Translations under genes and position numbers: made by a program
Assembly: GCA_021399435.1 (NCBI GenBank)
Contig: JAJTUP010000001.1
Coordinates: 62,001 to 126,000, forward strand
DNA: 64,000 nt
Direction: 5' to 3'
Source: Diaporthe sp. PMI_573
Taxonomy: Eukaryota; Ascomycota; Sordariomycetes; Diaporthales; Diaporthaceae
Part shown: positions 34,601-45,525 of the stretch, piece by piece
Position numbering within the stretch: the first letter of the stretch is position 1
Layout: every line of letters begins with the position of its first letter
The notes under the pieces: generated by a model
Databases searched by the model: none
What the model saw: only the letters and a program-made list of their open reading frames with translations
What the model was told of the DNA's origin: nothing

Positions 34601-35704
34601 GCGATCCCGCAGTCGCAGCTACTAGACTACCTCGAGGCCCTAGAAGACGAGCTTGGCGACCTGGCCTCCATCACGATGCCAAACCGCACGTTCAAGCTGC
34701 CCGTGACCTTTACGCACCCCCGGCTGAAGGAGTCCATCGAGCGGTACATGGCGAACCAGAGGCCGTATGCAAGCTACCTGCCGGACAACTTCAAATTCGT
34801 CGCCGAGAACAACGGCATCACCCCGGAGGAGTTCCGGAAGCTGTGGCTGACTGCCGAGTTCGTGTGTATTGGAGTTGGGTTCTTTATGGCACTCCCCCTG
34901 GGCCTTCCAGCTGACCCGCGCCACCGCCTCAACAGCCCCAAGATGAACCCATCCAGGACATTCACCCCGGAAGGTACCATCTCATGGGGCGGGTCGTGTC
35001 TTGCCATTTACCCGGTTGACAGCCCCGGCGGGTATATGCTCAACGGCTTGACCCTTCCTTCATGCGATAAGCTAGGTTACAAGAAAGGCTTTTCAAAGGA
35101 TCGGCCTTGGCTGTATGAGGATATGGACGTTATTACCTTCTACAAGGTGAGCGAGGACGAGTATGACCGTGAGATAGCGTTGTTCAGGAGTGGAAGATAC
35201 GAGTTCAAGGTCGAATCCACGACATTTGATATGAAACGACATAACGAACTGCTCGAGAGCGTCAAGGAAGAAGTTGTTACTATTAAGAAGAAGCAGGAAG
35301 ACGCCCAAGAGAAGATGGTAAAGCTTGAAAAAGAGCTACTCGCTAAATGGGACGAAGAGAAGAAAGCCAGTGGTGTGTCCTTGGAGAGCATCCAAGACTT
35401 ACTGGATGGTGAGTCTAACCCGGTGGCATCATTGTTAACTAACCACATGCTGACAGCCAGCCAAGACCCAAATATCGAGGCTATTGAAGCACCTGTCAAC
35501 GCAAATGTTTGGAAAGTGCTGGTAGAAGAAGGACAGGTGCTTGAAAAGGGCCAAGTTGCTACTATCCTGGAGGCAATGAAAATGGAGATCAATGTCGGCG
35601 TTGATGATCGCTTCGCGGGCTCGAAGATTGAGAAGGTGCTGGTCCAGCCGAATGATATAGTCCAAAGTGGGAAGCCTCTTGTGTTGATCAGAACTGGAAA
35701 TTGA
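31648..35704 (+). CDS. Urea-carboxylase-like biotin enzyme: BC-AHS2-AHS1-BCCP fusion
   Basis: Six exons (31648..31718, 31792..32915, 32968..33614, 33685..34378, 34443..35408, 35457..35704) encode 1249 residues. Domains in order: biotin carboxylase (1-445; LIANRGEIAVRIIKTAR, KSTAGGGGMGL, EMNTRLQVEHGVTE); AHS2/PxpC-like (about 463-760; EDYPGRPTIGKGFGHGGPMD); AHS1/PxpB-like (about 830-1060; VDYGNGSFDINHKCR); a charged coiled coil (about 1103-1155); biotinyl carrier with EAMKME, biotin on K1209. This is the urea carboxylase order, but no allophanate hydrolase is fused or adjacent. Instead a PxpA-like gene lies 4.3 kb upstream. It could be a ureido or lactam carboxylase; the substrate is unproven. 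Intron 1 is GC-AG; intron 5 (48 nt) is in frame. Confidence 0.85.
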
Positions 35705-35794
35705 AAAGGCCAACTTTGCCACAATTTATTTCGAGAGAATCAATGCTCTAACTAAACTAAGAAAAAGAAATCTGGTATCATACTATTAAACACT

Positions 35795-36770
35795 CTAATT
35801 CAAAGTCACGTCTCCAACCACAGGCCTGTGATCGCTAATCTTAACCCCGTTCACAAAGTTCTCCACAGTCTTGTAACCGTTCACAGTGAACGCGTTCCTG
35901 CCCTGAGGGCCAATCCAGATGTAGTCGATGCGCGACGAGAACTCGTCCCTGAAGCCGGTGAAGGTGGCCGTCTGCCCACTCCGCTGACCTGCCGATGCAA
36001 CCTTGAACAAGTCGTCGACGTACTTCTCACCCACGAGGGTGGTGTAGGCCGCGTCGCCCTCCCCGGCGTTGAAGTCGCCAGTCAGAGTCACGGGGAGGTT
36101 AGGGCCGAATTGGGTGTCGACGGCCTTGATCATATCCACGGCCACACCGATCTGGTTGGTCCTAGCCTCACCGCTGGCATTGTCCAGGTGCGTGTTCGCG
36201 TGGATGAACCTCCTACCGGTGGGGATGTGCTTGAGAACGGCGATGTTCACGATCCGGTTGCTGCCCGAGTTCCAGTCCTTGGAGGGCTTGTCCGGCGTGA
36301 GGGAGAGCCACTTTGTCTCTGAGTGCTCTGCTTCGAAAATGTCCTTGCGGTAGATGATGGGATTGAATTCACCACCGCTCTTTCCGTCGTCGCGACCGAC
36401 GCCGATGCTTGCCCAGTCGGAGCCGATCGCGCCCATAATGTCGTTTAGTTGGTGCTCCAGTACCTCCTGCAGACCCACGACGGCAACATTGGAGACCTCA
36501 GAAGTTTGATTAACTGTAGACGCATGGGTTAACTTTCAAGTTAAGGACTGTACGATGGAATCACTGCTTACCAATAGTGCCAATGACACCCGGTGCGCGA
36601 CATAGGGTCTGATCGGCAGCGCATGTCAATCCAAGCCAGCCCTGTTCAACATCACCGATGCTGAGATCGGTGTTGTCATAGCGGATGTTGAAAGAAATTA
36701 CTCGGAGGGCCTGCTGAGCGTACACCTGAGCAGCCCCGAGAAGGAGAAAAGCGCATGCCTTGGAAAGCAT
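35795..36770 (-). CDS. Secreted endonuclease/exonuclease/phosphatase-fold protein
   Basis: Two exons (36770..36572 and 36513..35795) give 305 residues. The N-terminus MLSKACAFLLLGAAQVYAQQ is a clear signal peptide, so the mature protein starts near residue 19-20. The fold motifs are ISFNIRYDN (first metal site), GLQEVLEHQ (Glu metal ligand), HANTHLDN, TGDFNAGEGD and SDHRPVVGDV (catalytic Asp-His), a complete active site. Fungal secreted members of this family are annotated as extracellular phosphatases or nucleases; the exact substrate is open. It converges with the carboxylase fusion, with only 90 bp between stops. Confidence 0.8.
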
Positions 36771-37333
36771 CTTGGTATCGAAGAAGACAATAATAAAGAG
36801 TGAAGATGGTGGAAATGAATGAATGTGGGAGTTCTAGAGAGAGGATGCTGTCGAGCAAGAGTATGAGATTGTAGATACTCCTGCCTCACTTATATAGTGG
36901 GATGGACTATGCAGACTCGATTGATATCGCTCATGCTATCCCTCCCTCCTTTTTAGCCAAGCATTGCTGTCCTATATTTACCATGGCGGCTTAAATTTAA
37001 GTTTTAGACTTAAAGTCTTGGCCCTCACGCACGGGCTTTAGGGCTGAAGGCTGAGCTACAGCCACCGAGCCCCTTCAATCTCAATAAACAAGAAACATCC
37101 GAACTAACGATCACTGAGTCAGGTACTCTAGGAGCCAATCGCGCGCGTATCTTCATCCCTATTGCGCCGCATTTCATGCCCTTGGAGTAACCACAATTGC
37201 CGTTGACTGCTTAACTAGCGAACCTCTGACTCCGCCACGTTGGTCATTCAGGCACTCCATATAGTCTAAATAGGCCTATGTTCATCTGACTTTAAGCCAA
37301 GATCTCATATGGTTCTTCGGCTTGCCGGGTGCT
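36771..37333. other. Intergenic region upstream of secreted nuclease-fold gene
   Basis: Promoter side of the secreted protein gene and 3' flank of the HET gene. No additional feature recognised. Confidence 0.4.
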
Positions 37334-39116
37334 TTAGATAATCCTTAACATGGCCGTGTCCCACAACGTTCTGCCTTCGTTGATGAGGTTAGTCAGTTTG
37401 AAAGAGATGATACTGCTTCCTAAAATAAACAGACCAGCCCTCTCAAAAGCATCGCCGTTTCGTCTAAGAAGAAGCATTCTTGCCGAACAATATAATCCGC
37501 CCTGAGGCTTTTGGCTACCAAGAAGAATAACAGGCACAATAACGTAAGTGCGATCATGCAGACCATTTAGGATCCCCTCGTATCGAATGTCTTCATCCAA
37601 ATCGAACCTGGCATGAGGGCCCAGTCCGAACACGTCCCAGTGACCCTTCTCCGTTATGGAAAGTGCATCATGCGGCAGCACGTTCCCTTCGAGCACGAGG
37701 ATCTCGGAGTCCAGACCCTCCATTTCGTACCATGATTTACGGATGTGTGTGCCATCGCTGTCGACTGTCTCGAAGGATATATCACACAACAGAGACTCGA
37801 CGCGCTCGTCGCTGCCACCGTGTACTTGGCCCATCCAGCCCGCCCAGGACCACGACGGGAACGACGGCCTCCTGCAGCTCGTTCTGGCGTGTGCATGGCT
37901 CCAGCAGAGGCCCAGTGACAACTCATCAGACAATTTTGGTGTTGAGGTCGGCGAAGGGATGGAGAAGGGTATCCCACACACGTTAGCGAGGGGCTGACCT
38001 CCATGACCCATCGGCGTGCGACGCACGTAGAATTGCAAAACACCGCGGAAGGCGGCGAGCGAGTCTTCGGGGAATGTCATTTGTCGACAGGTATATTCTT
38101 GCACCCTTTGCCAGAAGTCGTTGAGGATGCTCTCGCGGTCAATCATGCCATTTTCATCCGTTGTCAACCACGGCTCCAATGACCGCGTCAGCGGCCCGTG
38201 GCTGTACTTGGGGAACAAATGTCCAACACTCATTCGGTTGTCAACCACAAGGTCTGTGAAGCGCCCTTCCGGCACAGGGGTGTCCACATGTCGAACCAGT
38301 CCTTCATTTTCGTAGGTCTGTTGACATTCAAAGTACAAGCCTGTAGTGGTGAAGATGACGAGGCGCCTCGAAAAGAAGGCTTCTTGGTACGTCCAAGCCC
38401 GAGTGGCCCATTTCGATTCATCCAATACCTGGGCTGATTGGGAGGGCCAGTGAAAGGCTTCAACTCCGCCTTCCATATATACGGGACCCAGATCTTCCGA
38501 GCGAGGGCGGCTGATCCCAATAAGACCGTGATTGGCATCCCCGCCGGCACCGTCGACAACTGTCCAAGCTGCGCTGCTGTAGACTACGATCCATGATCTT
38601 GATTTGCTGGGCTTTATGTGCAATATCGTTTTGATCGATGCAATATTGGTCAACCCAAAGATACCTATTTCCAGTAGCCACTGTGACATAGATTGCGTCC
38701 TCAATGACTTGTGGGAGGGTGGCGGGTAGATTTCCGTCTGGTCGTGTTGGTGGGTGGAATGCACCTCCCCAGACGTAGCTCAGCGCCACGTATGACAGTG
38801 GTTGGGCCCGGCCGATTTTCTCAGCATCAATTACCATTCGCCTCTGACAATCAATGAGCCTCATATCGAGGGGAAATTCTTGTAGCCTTGACCCGGCCCG
38901 GCACGGCCCATGCGACGCCTGGCAGACCTCTAGCCAATGCCTCAGAACGGAAATGTCCAGTTTTCCTGAAATAGCTCTTGGCCGAAGACCGAAAGATTTG
39001 GACGGCTTTGAAGTGGCCTGACAGACGATATAGCGACTGTTTCGTCGCGTAAAGTCCGGGTGTAACTTGTGGTTTATCCCGTGAATTTGCCGGCCTTTGA
39101 CAAGAACCGGATCCAT
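37334..39116 (-). pseudogene. HET-domain gene with a single frameshift
   Basis: Both halves of a heterokaryon-incompatibility protein are open but in different frames. The upstream frame carries LSYVALSYVWGG and GNRYLWVDQYCIDQNDIAHK. The downstream frame resumes at YSSAAWTVVDGAGGDANHGL and carries WATRAWTYQEAFFSRR and PSFPSWSWAGW to the stop. The switch lies at about 38585, where CGTAGTCTAC reads as if one G had been inserted between CGT and ATC. No GT-AG intron there can restore the frame. HET proteins of this type mediate cell death after fusion of unlike hyphae. Only one lesion in about 1.8 kb means loss is recent, or the base is an assembly error. The start is taken as the first ATG in frame (39116). 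Confidence 0.75.
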
Positions 39117-39310
39117 GCCATATTTCTTAGAGCAGAGACAGAATTTAGTAAGCACGCAGGGTTGCAACGCTGCATTTGCATCAGCCCCGGAAATCTCCAC
39201 ATCATTCTTGGCAAACAAGCAAGTTCATAGTTCTTGGCACGACATCCTTGGAGACTTGTCTGGGTATTTCATGCAAAGCGACTAGATACGTTCGACAAAC
39301 TCAATGTATT

Positions 39311-41096
39311 TCAGTACTCAACCCTTGTAATCCGAGTTGAGAACGTAACACAGGCCCATGCAATCATAATGCGAACAATTGTTGTCATCCAAGTCAAAAG
39401 TGCTAGCTGACCTCCAAAGTAGCGATCAGCTGCAAGCTGGTGGAAAGCAGCTCGCTTATACCGTGTTTTCAGAACTTCAGATTTATTCGAAAGCATGTAT
39501 GCATCCATTGAGCACCTGAAATTTTCATTGAACTCGACAGCCAGAAGAGGACGACAGGGTGAAGGCAGATTGATCTTTGGCGGTCGTTGGCGTAAATGTC
39601 TTAATAGACTTGCAAAAAGCCGATCTGAAAGTTTCACTGGTTGTGTTATCACGCCTGGGCTTCCAAATATGTGGGGAAGCAGTTCCGGCTTGTTCACCCA
39701 TATCGTCCTGCTATTGTTGAGTTCTGCAAACAATGCATCGAGACTGTCGCAATACTGGATGACCCGGGAGTAAAATGCTGGGGTTAGCACCCGCAGCTCT
39801 AAAATGTCGTGTTCCGGCAAATCTTTGCCGCAAGATGAGATCAACAGTCGTCCAGTACCAGATAGCAACCCACTCGTGTAATACTTCACCGAGATAGGTT
39901 TTCCGGATTGGCGTACCAAGAATTCAAGATACTGGCCGGAGTTTCCACCAGTGGCTCTGGTTTATCCCACATTTTCAACTTCACAAAATACAGCAAGACG
40001 GCCGCCTGCCAGAAGATCCTGGGCAACGTTGCAAATCCAATCCAGAACCACTTTGCCAGGAAGAACAATCTGGACACCGGCCCGAGACCTATTGGGTTGA
40101 CTGCTGGACCGTCGGAACAAAGGCGCGCTACTAGCTTTGGATGGCCATGCGACGATTTCAAGGTTATTGTCACATCGATGCCGCGGAAGCCGTTCATTTC
40201 AGGGCCCAAAGGATCGTTGGCAGTGACCGAGTAATGTCCTTTCCGCGAGTTGAATGGCGAGACGTGGAAGTCCTTCACCCGAGAACCTTTAATTTGGCGC
40301 CGCTGCCCATGTATCCCATGGCTTGGGTCAGCTTTCACGTCGGGAATGAGGAGATATGGCCGCCTTTCGTCGAAAGTGTTGTTCACTTCGAGGACGATCG
40401 CGGACAGAGTCTTCTCTGCCATGTAAAGATACCATAATGATACTGGGTTGAAATTGTAGCCCGCGGATCTGGCGGCCGTAATCAAATACGCAAATGGATA
40501 GTCTGTCGGATCCACACCCTGGGTTGAATTAGCATGGGGCAATCTCGTGACAATGGGACCTGTACCTCTGATTGAAGATAGCTATTCAATTTCCCTCGAA
40601 GGCCAAGCTCATCGCCACCTCTTTGTAAATAATCGGATGCTCGTATGTGATACCAGCTGTGGAGGAATGGTTTCACGAACGAGACAGCGTCTCGGAAGGG
40701 AGAGGATGGCTTCTCATCGACTCCGATTATTCCATTGAAGCTCCCATTGAAATCCACCGGAACACCCACAGTTAAATAAGAGTACGAGAATGAGTGCTTC
40801 TTTGGGGAAAGTCGCCTGTGTGTCGTCCTATAGGGGATCAGGTACGGCTGGCCGGGACCTTGCTAGGTAGATGCGTGGCTGCTTGGAGAGGCCAGCAGGA
40901 GGAGGACCGTGAGTGTGACGCCGAGGCAGAAGAGTAGTAATATTGGAACTGAGACAATGATCGTGTGCACATGAGACGCTAGAGCCTGTCGGTTGAAATA
41001 GGCGAGGAGCGCAACATTGAGAAGGAGGTCTACTCTGGTTCCTGTCACTATGTAGAAGACTGCCACCGATGAGAGCGCAAGAGCCGAGTGAAACAT
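39311..41096 (-). pseudogene. DUF1365 membrane protein, damaged
   Basis: Exons 41096..40566 and 40518..39311 around a 47-nt intron. The N-terminus has two or three hydrophobic segments. The DUF1365 core follows: PYLIPYRTTHRR, KKHSFSYSYLTVGVPV, FAYLITAARSAGYNFNPVSL, DPLGPEMNGFRG. Two lesions break it. One is an in-frame TAG at 40863-40865 between the membrane part and the core (possibly avoided if that CTAG is an unseen splice acceptor). The other is a frame change at about 39930-39965, where sequence between KPEPLVE and QYLEFLVRQSGKP appears lost. DUF1365 proteins accompany CFA synthases and FAD amine-oxidase-like enzymes in bacterial and fungal clusters, as here; the biochemical role is not settled. 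Confidence 0.7.
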
Positions 41097-41532
41097 TGCG
41101 TCCCAGATCGGGTCTTCATGTGCCGTCCGTGGATATGATGGGCCGCGATCGAAGGTGTGCGCAACAAACACAGGTGTTGTTGGCTCCTTGGGTGATGTTT
41201 GTGATTGACATGAGAGTCATTCCAAGTCACACAAACACCGGGGACTACTGCGTATCGATTGCCCCGGGAAACATCGGCGGTGCGGGGGAAATTGATGGGT
41301 GGGCGTGAGCTGTCAGCTTTCGAGCTGACTACTTGTGCGTTTGTGGATGGCCCCCCACCTCCTGTGGACGATCAAGGTTGCAGCGGCCCATGCCGGCGCA
41401 TGCATTGGAATGGGGGTTTTCTCGCCCGTGTGTACTATGTAGGCCAAGGTGAATATTTATTGTATCATGCTAGTATATATACATAAGCTTTGCTCCAGTC
41501 GCAGCGTTTTGTCACGATCTCTAAGTGGAACT
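41097..41532. other. Intergenic region between DUF1365 gene and ENA ATPase
   Basis: Promoter side of the DUF1365 gene and 3' flank of the ATPase. Frames here lack a family signature. Confidence 0.35.
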
Positions 41533-44500
41533 CTATACCTCGGCACCTGCCTCTCTAACCTCAGCAGGATCAGCCACAACGGATGGCGAGACTCGTCTAT
41601 AATAAACCCGTTTGGACCACTTCCAGCCCTCGGACCCCGCCAGGAAGACAAACACAGCGACAAAGACAACTGCCCACTCCCAGGTGATGCCGATATGCAT
41701 AAAGACGACAGTGTCAAGGACAGGGATGTACAGGGTCGGAAAGACCAGGAGGAAGACAACGGTGACGGAGAAAAAGAGGAACTTATTGCCCCACAGGTGC
41801 ATGCCCCACCTCTTTGGGCCTTCTGGCATGGAAAAGAAAGACCGCCGGAAGTGAATGAGTTCCCAAGCAAAAAGCAGGAACATCCAGGTCATGGTGGTAT
41901 AAGAAGTTGCGCGGGCTCTGAAAACAGGCTCGCACTGGTTCGAGTAGACTGTATTGCAGTCGAGGCCAAGGTCACCACTGTTGAAGCCAAAGATGACGAT
42001 ACAGAAGGAGCCGAGGACACATATAGCTTGAATTAGGCCGTAGACGACCATGTCGAGTAGGAGTTCGGGGGTGAAGACTCCGTATTTCATCTAAGGAAGC
42101 AAACTTGTCAGTACGCCATCGAGGCTTGAGAAGCAGTCTAACAGTAGATGAATGTCGGCTTACATTGTGCGGTGGTCGCTGAAGCACGTCAGGGACCGCC
42201 TTCTCGAACCCGAGTCCAGTCTCGCAGAAGGCACCGGTGCCAAGTAACATCCACAAGATCTCAACCGGTGACAACACGAAGACGGATACGCCTGAGGAAT
42301 CTTTAAAAGCGAGGCCGACGAGCAGGGAGATGACGAAGCCGACGTTAGCGGCGAGTACGTGCAGGATGAACTTTTGTATATTGTCGAAGATGCGGCGGCC
42401 CTCCTCAATAGCATTGAGAATCGAGGCGAAGTTATCGTCGGTTAGCACGATGTCGCTCGATTCCTTGGCCACGTCGGAGCCGGAGCCCATGGCGATGCCG
42501 ATATCCGCGCGCTTGAGGCTGGGGCTGTCGTTGACGCCGTCGCCCGTCATGGCAACATAGCGGTTCCGCCGGTGCAGCGCGTCGATCATGCGCACTTTTG
42601 TGCTCGGCGCGCAGCGGGCCACCACCAACGGCAGCTGTTGCAACCTGTCGATGTGGTCGTCCGACAGCTTCTCGAACTCCTGGGCGGTCATCACCATGGT
42701 GCCTGCCACATCGGCGGCGACGGCAGCGAGCTTCTCGGGCGGCGGCAGGATGCCCACCTCTGCGGCGATGGCCCGGGCCGTCTGCGGGTGGTCACCTGTG
42801 AGCATGTGGACGACGATGCCGGCGTCTTGGCACTTCTTTACTGTGGGGAGCGACTCGGCGCGCGGCGGGTCGTAGATGCCCACGAGGCCTAGGAAAACCA
42901 AGTCGCGCTCGATCTCGTCCCGGCTCAAGGACGCAATGGTCTCGGGTCCGGAGCCAGACTCCGAAGTGCTTAGCTTTCTCTGCGCGAGAGCCAGGACGCG
43001 CAGACCCTGGCTGGCCAGGCTCTCCATGTTCGAGTGGATTTTCGTGTCATCCTCAGCGGTGATACTTCTGGCCTCTCCGTCTTGTGACATTATACTGCTA
43101 CAGCTGGCAACGACGCGCTCCACAGCACCCTGGAGCCATGTTAACACTGTTATCGTTACATCATCGCTGCGGAAAAAGGCATTACTGACCTTGGTTAGCA
43201 CATGGTACCCGTTGGTTTCAACGTGCTCATAGACAGCCGACATTTTCTTGACGTCCGAATCGAACGGAAACTCCGCAATGTGTTTCCAGCTGGCTTTTGG
43301 ACCCTGACACGTTTCTACTCTATTCCATCCAAATCGGCGTGCAAATACTTCGATGGCAACTTCCGTAGGAGCACCTTGAGCACTCCATCCAGCTGCTTCA
43401 CCTTCTGTGGCCCCAGGCGACTGAACAGTGGCAAGATTGGCAAGCGAGGAGACACGGAGGAAATGTTCCATGTTCTTATTTATGATCTTGTTTTCGATGC
43501 TGACAAGGTCGCCAAAATTGTCGTCGTCTTGCGTGTTTTTGGGTTCGGCGACAGTGAAATAGACTTCGCCGGCGTTGGGGTCGTATGGGTCTGTAGAAGT
43601 GTCGACAGAGTACGTGCCGAGACCTGTCACCCAAGCTTTACGAAGTACCATGCGACCTTGGGTAATCGTGCCAGTCTTATCAGAGCAGATATCTGTCCCA
43701 AAAATTCAGAATACATACATCTTCAAAGCAGGCGATACCAGGCTTGCAGGAGAGCAAATGGTGCCTTGACTTACTCGTGACCCCCCCGAGAGCCTCTAAA
43801 CTGGAGAGGTTGCGGACAATGACGTGACGCTCGAGCATCTTCTTGGTCCCGGCAGCCATGGTGACCGTCAGTACGAGCAACAGTGACACAGGGATGGTCC
43901 CGATGGCCGTGGTGACGGCGTAAATGATGACATCCCTACGCGACTCAAACTTGTTGGCGCCGAGCACGACGAGGGCGCAGACGATGGCAAAGCCAAGCAG
44001 GGCGAGAAAGAGCTGAGAGAGCTTCTTCTGCAGGGGCGTCCCAACAGTCAATCCCAAGAACTCGAGAAACTCGTCCCAGAACTGCAGGCACCATGAGACG
44101 AGCGTGTCACCGATAGAGCGGCTGCCGTCGGGCTTCCGCCGCTGGCCCGATCGATTAGATGTGGCGTCGGTCTGCAGCGCGGCGGCGATGCTGCCGATTT
44201 CCGTGTGCATGCCGGTGGCGAAGACGACGCCGCGGCCGCGGCCCTTGGTGATGGTGGTTGAGCTGAAGAGCACGTTAAGCCGGTCGCCGGGCCCCGTGTC
44301 ATCATCGAACACCTCCTTGGCGGACTTCAACACTGGCGCCGACTCGCCTGTGAGCAGGGCCTCGTCGGCTTCTAAGCCCACTGCCTCGACCAGCCTGATG
44401 TCGCCAGGCACCGAGTCACCCGTATTTAAGTCGACAATGTCGCCTGGAACGAGCTCAGATGTCGCAATGGTAAGAGTCTTGCCGGCCCGGAAGACCTTGC

Positions 44501-45004
44501 AGCTGGGTGAGCCGAGCGACCGGAGCGAGTCGATGGTCTTCTCGGCCTGTAGTTGTTGGAAGAACCCGATAAAAATATTCAAGACGATGATGCCGCCCAG
44601 TATACCTCCCTCGATCCATGCCTGTATCGCAAAACTAGCCGCCAGAGCCAGCACGAGGACCTAGTGTAGTTTCCCAATCCATTAGCAACATTTTGGGACG
44701 TCGAGATGTGCGACCATCCCGCGAACAGAAGTATGAAGCTTACAAGGGTCATGGCGTTAAAGATCTGCTCCAGGAAAATCTTCACGGGTTGAACCCCCTT
44801 CTTTTGCTGCAGCTCATTAGGGCCATACTCGATGAGCCGGCGGGATGCCTCGTCTTCCAATAACCCCGAGCACGGGTCGACGGACAGCTCTTTCAGGACA
44901 GCTTCAAATTCTAGAGCGTGAGGTGGTCGAGAAAGGGGCTTATTTGACTGCCCAGACTTCTCCTGGAGAGAGCCTTCCGCTGATCTCGACTCTGTGCTGC
45001 TCAT
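41533..45004 (-). CDS. ENA-type (P-type IID) cation-transporting ATPase
   Basis: Five exons (45004..44744, 44660..43775, 43692..43190, 43129..42164, 42090..41533) give 1057 residues with no break. P-type hallmarks: GFFQQLQAEKTIDSLRSL, actuator motif LTGESAPV, phosphorylated D387 in ICSDKTGT (formed across an intron), TGDGVNDSPSLKRADIGIAM in the hinge, and about ten membrane helices. GVQPVKIFLEQIFNAMTL and SPVEILWMLLGTGAFCETGL point to the fungal ENA group that exports Na+/K+ at the plasma membrane, rather than SERCA. The third intron (60 nt) is in frame; its removal restores HVLTK-GAVERVV. It sits between damaged lipid genes yet looks functional. Confidence 0.85.
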
Positions 45005-45525
45005 GTTGTCGACTGAAAAAAACACATCCGGATCGGCGCTGGCACACAAAGCTGATCACCACTCAAGGGGATTTCAACTCGATCCCATTATCCATCCTCT
45101 CCGCCCTCATGCAGTCTGTATTTATACCGGGAACTCATAGCGGCGTGACTCAAAATGACCATTAACTTGGTTCGTAGAGTACCCAGACCAGGAAGCCAAG
45201 CTCGCGTTTACGTTATGGAGAGCTCGCCAAGGCTGTGTCTCCGTAGCGGAAGTAGCGGACGGGCCAAGCGGGACTCGGAATATGCAGAGGTTGTACTTTG
45301 TTCTCCTTTTTGGGATCTAGTGTGATCCGTTCTGGAAGCCAAGACGCAATGCCCGTGCTTGAGTTGCAGGGCTCCACGAGGCTCCACCGCCGCCGACGGA
45401 AATCTGCACAACTTGTATTGTGTTGCCCTGTTTTGCATTGACGAAAATCAGATCGCGAGGCTAGAAGGTAAAGTCCACGCTGGGATAGCTCACATCTCCA
45501 CATATTCCCTATAAATCCCCTATGC
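45005..45525. other. Region between ENA ATPase start and FAD oxidoreductase end
   Basis: Contains the ATPase promoter. No coding sequence supported. Confidence 0.4.

Noticed and set aside
38500..38764. Programmed frameshifting or a short intron in the HET gene
   Set aside because: No slippery heptamer and no GT-AG pair of usable length at the frame switch; a one-base insertion is simpler.
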